DNA of 30,887 bases from UBA9410 sp036123585 (GTDB lineage: Bacteria; Actinomycetota; Acidimicrobiia; Acidimicrobiales; MedAcidi-G1), in contig JAZADN010000004.1 of the NCBI GenBank assembly GCA_036123585.1, positions 1-30,887 of the forward strand. Reading direction: 5' to 3'. A program made the position numbers and the translations under genes. Positions 7,851 through 14,846 of this stretch are shown here, one piece after another (positions within the stretch are counted from its first letter, which is position 1; the number at the start of each line of letters is the position of its first letter). Under the pieces are notes generated by a model that saw only the letters and a list, made by a program, of their open reading frames with translations, made no database searches and was not told the origin of the DNA.

Positions 7851-7896
7851 AGACGGCGGACGGCCTGTCGATCGAGCGATCGCCCTCGACGACAGG
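7847..7896 (+). promoter_or_regulatory. Riboswitch expression platform (Shine-Dalgarno sequestering)
   Basis: CCTGTCG (7864-7870) can pair with CGACAGG (7890-7896). That would bury the AGGAG ribosome-binding site (7894-7898) of btuF. An upstream copy of CGACAG (7847-7852) can pair with the same CTGTCG instead and free the site. The two pairings are mutually exclusive, as expected for translational control. No T-run follows, so a terminator mechanism is unlikely. Confidence 0.6.
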
Positions 7897-7909
7897 AGAG
7901 AACCCACAG

Positions 7910-8842
7910 ATGCACCGTCCCACCCCCAGGATCTGGTCAGCAACTTTCGTGGTCGCCCTCCTCGCGGTGACCACTCTCGTGAGCTGCGGCGGGGCCGACT
8001 CGTCGGTCGCCATGTCCGGCACACCGACAGTCCAGGACGCTGACCAGGCGCCCGTCCGTCCCGTCGACGCCCCGACGCGCATCGTCTCGATGTCGCCGTC
8101 CATCACCGAGATGCTGTTCGCCATCGGCGCCGGCGACCAGATCGTGGCCGTCGACTCCTACTCCTACTTCCCAGAGGGAGCTCCCGTCACCGACCTCAGC
8201 GGCCTTGAGCCCAACATCGAGGCCATCCTCGGCTACGACCCCGACCTGGTTCTCATCTCCTACGACCCGGGCGACGTGGTCGCCGGACTCGAAACCGCCG
8301 GGGTCGCGGCCCTCGCCCTGCCCGCCGCAGCAATAGTCGCAGACACCTACGCCCAGATCGAGAAGCTCGGCGAGGTCACCGGCAACGGCGTCGTCGCCGC
8401 TCAGGTCGTCGTCGAAATGCGAGCCGAGATGGACCTGCTGGCCACTCGGGCCGAAACCGCCGGCGCTCATGGCCTGAGCTACTACCACGAGCTCGACGAC
8501 ACCCTGTTCAGTGCCACCTCGTCAACATTCATTGGCGAGATCTACGCCATGGCCGGCCTGGTCAACGTGGCCGACGCAGCCGACTCTGACGGATCCGCCT
8601 ACGGCTACCCGCAGTTGTCGGCGGAGTTCCTCGTTGACGCTGGCCCGGACCTCATCTTCCTGGCTGACGTGGAATGCTGCGCCCAGACCGCCGACGTGGT
8701 GTCCGCCCGACCCGGCTGGGAGACCATCCCGGCAGTCGTCAACGGCAACATCATCGAGCTCCCGGCCGATGTGCATTCCCGCTGGGGCCCTCGCATCGTC
8801 GACTTCCTTCAGGTCGTCGTCACTGCCGTCAGCGCCGACTGA
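7910..8842 (+). CDS. btuF: Cobalamin ABC transporter substrate-binding lipoprotein
   Basis: A 310-residue extracytoplasmic lipoprotein of the helical-backbone metal-receptor/BtuF-FecB fold. Residues 1-26 form a signal peptide with lipobox Leu-Val-Ser-Cys (Cys26). The mature part opens with the family hallmark RIVSMSPSITEMLFAIGAGDQIVAVDSYSYFP, continues with the YDPDLVLIS strand, and ends with the second lobe around SAEFLVDAGPDLIFLAD. Binding-protein families for B12 and for iron chelates look alike. The B12 riboswitch upstream and cobO downstream argue for corrinoids. The ATG at 7910 has AGGAG upstream; that site is predicted to be hidden by the riboswitch when B12 is plentiful. The frame is open upstream through the riboswitch but is not coding there. 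Confidence 0.9.
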   Translation: MHRPTPRIWSATFVVALLAVTTLVSCGGADSSVAMSGTPTVQDADQAPVRPVDAPTRIVSMSPSITEMLFAIGAGDQIVAVDSYSYFPEGAPVTDLSGLEPNIEAILGYDPDLVLISYDPGDVVAGLETAGVAALALPAAAIVADTYAQIEKLGEVTGNGVVAAQVVVEMRAEMDLLATRAETAGAHGLSYYHELDDTLFSATSSTFIGEIYAMAGLVNVADAADSDGSAYGYPQLSAEFLVDAGPDLIFLADVECCAQTADVVSARPGWETIPAVVNGNIIELPADVHSRWGPRIVDFLQVVVTAVSAD

Positions 8843-8878
8843 GACTCGGCGAAGCAACCGAAAACGAAGTCGTCCACC

Positions 8879-9934
8879 GTGTCTGGCCAACAAACACCGC
8901 CCCCGCAGGCGGCGCGTCTCGGGGGACGCTGGCTGGCCGCGGGCCTCGCCGCGGCTGGAATCGCCCTCGTGGTCGGAGTGTCCGTGGGCCCGGTCTGGAT
9001 CCCGCCAGGACGGGTCGCCCTTGAACTACTCGACCATCTCCCCCTGTTCGCCGTCGACTCCGGCCTGACCGAAAGCCAACAAGCCATCGTTTGGGACCTC
9101 CGGGCCCCCAGGGTGGTGCTCGGCCTTCTCGTCGGGTCGATGCTGGCCGGATCGGGCGCGGCCTATCAGGGGGTGTTCCGCAACCCGCTGGCCGACCCCT
9201 ATCTGCTGGGTATCGCCGCCGGCGCCGGCCTCGGCGCCACGCTGGCCATCGTGTCGGGCCTCGGCGATGGCCTCGGCCTCATCGACCCCGTCCCGCTGGC
9301 CGCCTTCGTTGGCGCTCTCGTGGCGGTCACCGCTGCGGGCACGCTCAGCATCCGTCGGGGCGTTGCAATGCCGCCGACCACGCTGATCCTCGGTGGGGTG
9401 GCCGTGGCCAGCTTCTTCACCGCCCTGCAGACCTTCGTCCAGCAGCGTCACGCCGAGACGCTGCCCCAGGTATTCGCCTGGATCCTCGGCCGGCTGTCCA
9501 CCGCCGGCTGGGACGAGGTCCTACTCCTACTCCCCTACTCTCTGGTATGCGGAGGCGGAATGATGCTGGCCGCCGGCGCGCTCGACGTGCTGGCCGTCGG
9601 GGATGACGAGGCCTCCACTCTCGGACTCCGCCCCCGCACTGTCCGCCGCCTCGTCCTCTTGGTCGCCTCGCTCGGCGCGGCTGCCGCCGTTGCAGTCAGC
9701 GGCCTCATCGGCTTCGTCGGCCTGATCGTGCCCCATGCCGTCCGGCTGGTGGCCGGAGTGTCGCATCGGCGAGTCATCCCCCTGTCGCTGCTGTTCGGCG
9801 CGGCGTTTCTGACCCTGGCCGACGTGGTCGCCCGGACCGTTCGGTCACCGGCTGAGATGCCCATCGGGGTCATCACCGCGTTCATTGGCGCCCCGTTCTT
9901 CCTGTCCATCCTCCGTCGGCAGGGGGCCGCGTGA
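8879..9934 (+). CDS. btuC: Cobalamin ABC transporter permease
   Basis: A 351-residue FecCD/BtuC-family membrane subunit with about nine to ten hydrophobic helices. Diagnostic segments are LRAPRVVLGLLVGSMLAGSGAAYQGVFRNPLADPYLLGIAAGAG near the N-terminus and GLIGFVGLIVPHAVRLVAGVSHRRVIPLSLLFGA in the C-terminal half. The latter holds the coupling region that contacts the ATPase. The start is a GTG at 8879, 36 bp after btuF. The stop overlaps the btuD start in a GTGA tetranucleotide, showing translational coupling. Substrate assignment to cobalamin rests on operon context. Confidence 0.92.
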   Translation: MSGQQTPPPQAARLGGRWLAAGLAAAGIALVVGVSVGPVWIPPGRVALELLDHLPLFAVDSGLTESQQAIVWDLRAPRVVLGLLVGSMLAGSGAAYQGVFRNPLADPYLLGIAAGAGLGATLAIVSGLGDGLGLIDPVPLAAFVGALVAVTAAGTLSIRRGVAMPPTTLILGGVAVASFFTALQTFVQQRHAETLPQVFAWILGRLSTAGWDEVLLLLPYSLVCGGGMMLAAGALDVLAVGDDEASTLGLRPRTVRRLVLLVASLGAAAAVAVSGLIGFVGLIVPHAVRLVAGVSHRRVIPLSLLFGAAFLTLADVVARTVRSPAEMPIGVITAFIGAPFFLSILRRQGAA

Positions 9935-10785
9935 ACGCCGCCGCGGCAGCTGCCCGCCCCGCCCCGACAGGCCCCGCCGAGGTGGCCTTCGATTCTGTCA
10001 CCGTCGAGTTGGGCGGCCACAAGGTCGTAGTCGACGTCACCCTGCAGGTACCCGGCGGTGGCTGGCTTTCCATCATCGGCCCCAACGGAGCCGGTAAGAC
10101 GACCCTCATCCGCGCCCTTTCCGGAGCCGTCCGCCACACAGGAGGCATCCGCATCGGCGATATCGACGCCTCGTCCATCCACCACCGCGAACGGGCCCGC
10201 TGCCTTGCCGTAGTCCCTCAACATCCACTGGTGCCCATCGGAATGTCGACCTTCGACTACGCGCTGCTGGGCCGAACCCCCCATCAGGGCCTCCGGTTCT
10301 CGCCATCCCGTCACGACCGCGACGTCACCGCCGAAGTCCTCCATCGCCTCGACCTCGACGGATTCGCCGACCGCCGCGTCGAGACACTGTCCGGAGGCGA
10401 ACGCCAACGGGTCGTTCTAGCCAGGGCCCTCGCCCAGGACACCCCGGTGCTGGTCCTCGACGAACCCACCTCGTTTCTCGATGTCGGTCATCAGCTTGAG
10501 GTCCTCGAGTTGATCGCCTCACTACGTGCCGACCGGGACCTGACCGTAGTAACCACCCTCCACGACCTCTCGGTGGCCGGCCAGTTTGCCGATCAGGTCG
10601 CCGTGCTAGCCGATGGTCGCCTCGTTGCCGACGGGCCGCCGGCCGCCACCCTTACCCCGGCGCTCATCGCCTGTCACTGGGGCGTGGAAGCCGAGACCGC
10701 GGTCGACGATAAGGGAGGCGTCACCGTCACCGTCCGCCGACGGCGGACCGACCCATCCCGTGCTCAGGCAAAGGAGACGCCATGA
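9931..10785 (+). CDS. btuD: Cobalamin ABC transporter ATP-binding protein
   Basis: A 284-residue FepC/BtuD-type ATPase that powers import with BtuC. Walker A is GPNGAGKTT at 50-58. The ABC signature LSGGERQR is at 153-160, Walker B VLVLDEPTSFLD starts at 173, and the H-loop His is at 211. Its GTG start overlaps the btuC stop, and its own stop overlaps the cobO ATG (ATGA). The C-terminal 30 residues are basic and probably disordered (VTVRRRRTDPSRAQ). Confidence 0.93.
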   Translation: MNAAAAAARPAPTGPAEVAFDSVTVELGGHKVVVDVTLQVPGGGWLSIIGPNGAGKTTLIRALSGAVRHTGGIRIGDIDASSIHHRERARCLAVVPQHPLVPIGMSTFDYALLGRTPHQGLRFSPSRHDRDVTAEVLHRLDLDGFADRRVETLSGGERQRVVLARALAQDTPVLVLDEPTSFLDVGHQLEVLELIASLRADRDLTVVTTLHDLSVAGQFADQVAVLADGRLVADGPPAATLTPALIACHWGVEAETAVDDKGGVTVTVRRRRTDPSRAQAKETP

Positions 10786-11360
10786 GCGACGAGAACAAAG
10801 TCGACGCCCTGACCGAAGATCCGCGACCCAGCGGCCTCCGACGTGCCGAGTCGCTAGTCCTGGTCAATACGGGCCACGGCAAGGGCAAGTCCAGCGCGGC
10901 GTTCGGCGTGGTGCTCCGGTCCGTGGCCTGTGACTGGCCGGTAGCCGTCGTCCAGTTCGTCAAGTCCGGTGCCTGGCAGACCGGCGAAGAGAAGGTGGCC
11001 CGTCGACTCGGCGTCGACTGGTGGACGCTCGGCGAAGGCTTCTCTTGGGACAGTGAGGACTTGGAGGAGGACCAAGCCACTGCGGTAGAAGCCTGGCGAC
11101 ACACCCGGTACCTGTTGGAGGCCGGCGACCACCGGCTCGTCGTTCTCGATGAGGTGACATACCCGGTCAACTGGGGCTGGATCGACGCCGGAGAGGTGGC
11201 CGAGGCCATCCGCTCCCGCTCACCGAAGGTGAATGTGGTTGTCACCGGCCGCGATGCCCCCGAACCGCTGCTGGCCGTAGCCGACACCGTGACTGAGATG
11301 CAGAGCGTGAAGCACGCCTATGGGTCGGGCCTCCGGGCACTCAGGGGGATCGACTACTGA
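10782..11360 (+). CDS. cobO: Cob(I)yrinic acid a,c-diamide adenosyltransferase
   Basis: A CobO/BtuR-type enzyme of 192 residues that transfers the adenosyl group of ATP to Co(I) corrinoid, making adenosylcobalamin. The modified P-loop GHGKGKSS (31-38) matches the family GDGKGKTT. LDEVTYPVNWGWID and the late VVVTGRDAPEPLLAVADTVTEMQ are highly characteristic. An AAGGAG ribosome-binding site precedes the ATG by about 6 nt, and the start overlaps btuD. With BtuFCD it forms an import-and-activate unit. No de novo corrin-ring genes are in the window, so scavenging is the likely use here. Confidence 0.94.
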   Translation: MSDENKVDALTEDPRPSGLRRAESLVLVNTGHGKGKSSAAFGVVLRSVACDWPVAVVQFVKSGAWQTGEEKVARRLGVDWWTLGEGFSWDSEDLEEDQATAVEAWRHTRYLLEAGDHRLVVLDEVTYPVNWGWIDAGEVAEAIRSRSPKVNVVVTGRDAPEPLLAVADTVTEMQSVKHAYGSGLRALRGIDY

Positions 11361-11394
11361 CGTGAGCCGGGACGGCACACCGTCGACAGAATTG

Positions 11395-11781
11395 TCAACC
11401 GTCAGCGTCCTCCCGCCAGGGAACGCTCTGACAGTCGGACCAGAGCCGCTCCAGGTCGTAGAAGCCTCGGGACTCCTCGTCGAGCACGTGGACGACAAAG
11501 CCTCCGAAGTCCATGAGGACCCACCGGTGGTCGTCATTCCCCTCGATCCGGACCGGCTTGGGTCCGTCGAGGATCGTCAACTGCTCCTCCACCTCATCCA
11601 CGATGGCCCGGACCTGACGGGTGGTGCCGCCGCTGGTCACCACGAAGTAATCGGTGATCGATAGAACGTCGCCCACGTCGATCACCACCGTCTCCCGCCC
11701 CAACTTGTCGTCGGCTGCACGGGCCGCGGCCCGCGCCCACTCAACCAGCGGCATCTCAGCCGGACCTCGCACGTCGCCCAT
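11395..11781 (-). CDS. rsfS: Ribosomal silencing factor RsfS
   Basis: A DUF143/Iojap protein of 128 residues that binds ribosomal protein L14 and blocks 30S-50S joining in starved cells. Typical segments are KLGRETVVIDVGDVLSITDYFVVTSGG, the arginine after TRQV, and DDHRWVLMDFGGFVVHVLDEESRGFYDLERLW. Two starts are possible. GTG 11785-11787 overlaps the upstream stop, but GGAGG would touch it. ATG 11779-11781 has GGAGGG at about 5-6 nt, so it is chosen. The gene is translationally coupled to the LCP-like gene and lies in the common nadD-rsfS neighbourhood. Confidence 0.93.
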   Translation of the reverse strand: MGDVRGPAEMPLVEWARAAARAADDKLGRETVVIDVGDVLSITDYFVVTSGGTTRQVRAIVDEVEEQLTILDGPKPVRIEGNDDHRWVLMDFGGFVVHVLDEESRGFYDLERLWSDCQSVPWREDADG

Positions 11782-11783
11782 CG

Positions 11784-12947
11784 TCACCCTCCGGGCATGA
11801 AGTCCGAACCGATCACCACCGTCAGATCGGTGACCGGACTGAGTAGTTCCTCGAACAGCACGCCGCCACCGATGGCCGCCGCGAGGTCCTCCGCTGCCGC
11901 CAAATGCGTCGGGTCTCGGTACAGCACCCGCGTCTGAATGGCGCCCTCGGTTCGGTAGTTGCCCACCACCACCAGCTCCACACCGGCTCGCAGAACCGCC
12001 TCGCGGGCTGCCACGTCTGTCGAGTGATCACCAGTGCCGTTCAGGAGGCGCACCGTGGGCCGCAAGCCCGGTGCACGGGGAATAGGGACCGGGAACATGG
12101 CCACCACCAGGTCGGCAAGACGCTCCCGATCGATGGTCGGCGCGTCCGCAGCCCCCATCCACGGGCCCACCGGCACCCTGACCCGGCCGCCGGCCACGGT
12201 GGCCAACAGGTGCACCACGTCTAGGTCCAGTGCCGGAAGGTTGGTCGTTGGGTCTCCGGAGCCCACCGACTCGATCCACGCCTGCCACCAGTCCCGTTGG
12301 CGGTCCACGCGGTCGGCTCCGCCCACCACTCCGGCGTGGGCGAAGAAGTCGACGACGCCCGATGCCGGGATCGGCGTAGGCCCGGCAGCGAAGCGAACCA
12401 CCGAGGTCCCATCAGCTGCAGTGGCCACCAGGTCGCCGGGAAGATCCACGACGACGGGAGCTACCGCTCCGGCCAGGCTGTCCCATCGGTCGGGGGTCAG
12501 CAGGGTTGCTCCAGTCACCTCGACGTCCAGCATGGTGGCCACCGCCCGTCGGGACTCAGCGAGGCCGTTCGCCCGGTGGTGGTCGGCCACGCTGCACCGG
12601 CCGCCATCGCATCCATTAGCCCCCGCTCCGAGGTCTACGGTCGCCTCCACCGGCACCAGAAGGACGGTCCCACCCCTGCCGGCTCGGTCCGAAGCGGCTA
12701 CCACGGCTATCTGGACGAGCTCGCCGTCGATGTCCTCGGTGGCCACCAACATCGACCAAGTCTGTTCGACGAAGGCCTCGAAGCCGGGAGCCTTCGGATC
12801 GGTCACCGCCACCCGGGTCTCGCCCCGACGGCTGTCCAGCACCGTCCCTAGGCCGCTGATCAGCAGGTACGTCGCCCAGCCCACGACCGCCAGGGCAAAG
12901 ACGGGAAACCCCCACCGCCAAACTGGTGGCAGTAGCTGTCTGGTCAC
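11784..12947 (-). CDS. LytR/LCP-like membrane protein with LytR_C domain, degenerate core
   Basis: A 387-residue protein with a short cytoplasmic start and one membrane helix (about 13-36), the rest being extracytoplasmic. The end (about 300-385: RPTVRLLNGTGDHSTDVAAREAVLRAGVELVVVGNY, VLYRDPTHLAAAEDLAAAIGG) matches the LytR C-terminal domain. The middle has an LCP-like outline, including VVVDLPGDL and a GADRVDRQRDWWQAW stretch like the LCP GRIxRQ helix. The usual RSDT catalytic segment is not seen; SDRAGRGGTVLLVPV stands there instead. LCP enzymes attach glycopolymers to peptidoglycan; this one may have lost or changed that activity. It is coupled by GTGA overlaps to nadD upstream and to one possible rsfS start downstream. 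Confidence 0.75.
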   Translation of the reverse strand: MTRQLLPPVWRWGFPVFALAVVGWATYLLISGLGTVLDSRRGETRVAVTDPKAPGFEAFVEQTWSMLVATEDIDGELVQIAVVAASDRAGRGGTVLLVPVEATVDLGAGANGCDGGRCSVADHHRANGLAESRRAVATMLDVEVTGATLLTPDRWDSLAGAVAPVVVDLPGDLVATAADGTSVVRFAAGPTPIPASGVVDFFAHAGVVGGADRVDRQRDWWQAWIESVGSGDPTTNLPALDLDVVHLLATVAGGRVRVPVGPWMGAADAPTIDRERLADLVVAMFPVPIPRAPGLRPTVRLLNGTGDHSTDVAAREAVLRAGVELVVVGNYRTEGAIQTRVLYRDPTHLAAAEDLAAAIGGGVLFEELLSPVTDLTVVIGSDFMPGG

Positions 12948-13594
12948 CGCCGAATCCCGTAGAGGCCGTGCTCATGGATCAGGTCCGCCACGCCCGGAGG
13001 CACCAACCCGGCGAGGTCGCCACCGGCAGTCGCCGCGGTCCGCAGGTCTTGTCCCGCTATGTCGGGGAAGCTGCCACCCACCACCCGATAGTGCCAGCCG
13101 ACCGGTGGACGGCCACCTTCATAGCCCGGACGTTCCATGACCACGATCGTCGCGCGCTCTCTTACCTCCTCGGAACGCACCCAGCCTTCAAGGCCGGGAG
13201 CCACGTCACTACCCACCAGAACGAAGAGTTCGGCATCGGAATGGTTCGCTGCGTACTCCGCCACAGTGTCAGCCGTGTAAGAGGGGCCGCCCCGCCGGAC
13301 CTCCAGGTCGTCGACTTCCAGATCTGGCCGGTCGGCCACCGCCGCGCGCACCATGGCCAGGCGAATCCCGACCGGGGAGACCTCTAGGGACGAGCCGGAT
13401 GCCGACACGTCCACGAGTCCACCTCCACCGGTCTTCTGCCAGGGGTCGTTGGCGACCACTAGGACCATCCGATCCAGGTCAAGGAACCCGCGTGTCGCCT
13501 CGGCAGCGGCCAGATGGCCGTAGTGGGGCGGGTCAAAAGTGCCTCCGAAGATCCCGATGCGCGACGGAACGGTCACGTCGCGGGTCGTGGACAC
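12944..13594 (-). CDS. nadD: Nicotinate-nucleotide adenylyltransferase
   Basis: A 216-residue nucleotidyltransferase that joins ATP and nicotinate mononucleotide to form deamido-NAD. The N-terminal GIFGGTFDPPHYGHL carries the (H/T)xGH-type nucleotide-binding motif. The VVANDPWQK segment, the SYTADTV motif and the FVLVGSDVAPGLEGW strand are typical of NadD. It starts at a GTG preceded by TAGCAT at 7 nt, consistent with a leaderless message. It is first in a unit with the LCP-like gene and rsfS. Confidence 0.95.
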   Translation of the reverse strand: MSTTRDVTVPSRIGIFGGTFDPPHYGHLAAAEATRGFLDLDRMVLVVANDPWQKTGGGGLVDVSASGSSLEVSPVGIRLAMVRAAVADRPDLEVDDLEVRRGGPSYTADTVAEYAANHSDAELFVLVGSDVAPGLEGWVRSEEVRERATIVVMERPGYEGGRPPVGWHYRVVGGSFPDIAGQDLRTAATAGGDLAGLVPPGVADLIHEHGLYGIRR

Positions 13595-13601
13595 GACCCG
13601 G

Positions 13602-13607
13602 ATGCTA
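13602..13607 (-). promoter_or_regulatory. Putative -10 element of nadD
   Basis: TAGCAT on the minus strand, 7 nt before the nadD GTG. Confidence 0.45.
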
Positions 13608-13921
13608 CCGACCAGCCACCTCCACCAATCGTCACGGCGGTTCCGTACAGGGTTGGCAAGGAGGACGCACGACCCTGTCTGACCTGCGAAAACACGCCGG
13701 AAAGAGCCGTGACCGGATCATGCATCCCATGCATATGACGCACGTCACCCCTTGGAGGATGGACAACGCACGATCCCTGTGCTTGACTAGTTGCCCAGAC
13801 GAGGAAGCCGGAAAGACTCAACTAGACGGTCCGGGCCCACGTCCCCTTCCCCTGAAATCCCGGAATCGGCGCGCGTCATGTGACCGCCCGAGAACCACCA
13901 GCAAAGCGAGTTGAAAAGCAA
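13608..13921. other. Long interval between nadD and the sigma gene, with two inverted repeats
   Basis: A gap of about 310 bp with no confident gene. It contains ACAGGGT (13647-13653) facing ACCCTGT (13672-13678) across 18 nt, and CTAGTTG (13787-13793) facing CAACTAG (13819-13825) across 25 nt. A plus-strand open frame beginning at an ATG near 13721 ends at TGA 13912-13914, 7 nt before the sigma start. It could be an upstream ORF in the sigma leader, but composition gives no support for a conserved peptide. No TANNNT hexamer lies close to the sigma start. Confidence 0.4.
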
Positions 13922-14752
13922 ATGAGTGATTCTGTCGGCCAGTACCTGAACGAGATCGGCATGGTCCCCCTCCTGAACGCCCAGGAGGAGCGGGAACTGT
14001 CCCAGATCATCGAGGCCGGTGCCGCGGCCCGTGAGCGCAAGGAGAACGGCGAGACTGGCCGAGACATCGAGCGGGCCATCCGAGCCGCCGCCCGCGCCAA
14101 GGACCGGTTCATCCGCTCCAACCTCCGCCTCGTGGTCAGCGTCGCTCGGCGATACCCGCTGCCCCCCGGCATGGAGCTCTTGGACCTGATCCAGGAGGGC
14201 AACCTCGGCCTCGAGCATGCCGTCGACAAGTTCGACTGGCGGAAGGGTTTCAAGTTCTCCACCTACGCCACCTTCTGGATCCGTCAGGCCATTGGCCGGG
14301 CGCTGGACCAGAAGGCCAGCCTGGTTCGCCTCCCTGGGGATCGTTCGGCCAGTCTCCGCGCCGCCCTACGGGCCGTCTCCGGAAACGGCGACGAGCTCGA
14401 TGAGGAGCATGCCCGGCTGCACCGCCTGACCACCCCGACCTCGCTGGACCGCACCATCGGAGACGATGACAGCAACGAGTTGGTCGACCTTCTGCCCGAC
14501 TCCGCCCCCGGCCCGGAGATGCAGGTCATGGCACTGGCCGAGAACGAGATGGCCACTCGCCTTCTCGACGTTCTGGACAACCGGGCCCGCTACGCCGTGG
14601 AGCAGCGGTTCGGCCTCACCGACGGCCGCAAGCGCAGTTACCGTGAAGTCGGCGAGGAGTTGGGAGTGACCGCCGAGGCGGCCCGTCGCCTCGTCAAGCG
14701 GGCAGTCACCACCGTCCGGGACCGGGCTACCGAGTTCAGCGACGTAGCCTGA
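13922..14752 (+). CDS. RNA polymerase sigma-70 factor, group 2-like
   Basis: A 276-residue sigma factor. Region 1.2 (SVGQYLNEIGMVPLLNAQEERELSQIIEAG) opens the protein. Region 2 follows with RFIRSNLRLVVSVARRY, LDLIQEGNLGLEHAVDKFDWRKGFKFSTYATFWIRQAIGRAL, the core-binding and -10-recognition parts. Region 4 (RYAVEQRFGLTDGRKRSYREVGEELGVTAEAARRLVKRAV) ends it. A region 1.2 without a long region 1.1 points to a group 2 (HrdB/SigB-like accessory) factor, not the principal one. Region 4.2 and the segment after region 2 (RLPGDRSASLRAAL) differ from the usual RIPVH and VSRERVRQIE consensus, so promoter preference may differ. ATG 13922 fits the family start; a GTG at 13880 is possible. Confidence 0.88.
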   Translation: MSDSVGQYLNEIGMVPLLNAQEERELSQIIEAGAAARERKENGETGRDIERAIRAAARAKDRFIRSNLRLVVSVARRYPLPPGMELLDLIQEGNLGLEHAVDKFDWRKGFKFSTYATFWIRQAIGRALDQKASLVRLPGDRSASLRAALRAVSGNGDELDEEHARLHRLTTPTSLDRTIGDDDSNELVDLLPDSAPGPEMQVMALAENEMATRLLDVLDNRARYAVEQRFGLTDGRKRSYREVGEELGVTAEAARRLVKRAVTTVRDRATEFSDVA

Positions 14753-14833
14753 CTCCCAGTTTGGGGTGCCAGGCGTTCCCCGATTTACTTCCAGCGCCAC
14801 CGAAACCCCCACGGTGCTGTGAGGGCGCGCCCG

Positions 14834-14839
14834 TAGGCT
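14834..14839 (+). promoter_or_regulatory. Putative -10 element of the DAHP synthase gene
   Basis: TAGGCT, 7 nt before the GTG at 14847, which argues for that start over the GTG at 14841. Confidence 0.5.
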
Positions 14840-14846
14840 GGTGTCC

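Noticed and set aside
12034..13140. Plus-strand open frame opposite the LCP-like gene and nadD
   Set aside because: Low-complexity Arg/Ser/Thr/Pro composition typical of shadow frames; the genes on minus are recognisable.
13514..13738. Short plus-strand frame ending in CLTCENTPERAVTGSCIPC, like a zinc ribbon
   Set aside because: Most of it is antisense to nadD; the Cys part is only about 20 residues with no start signal, so chance is likely.
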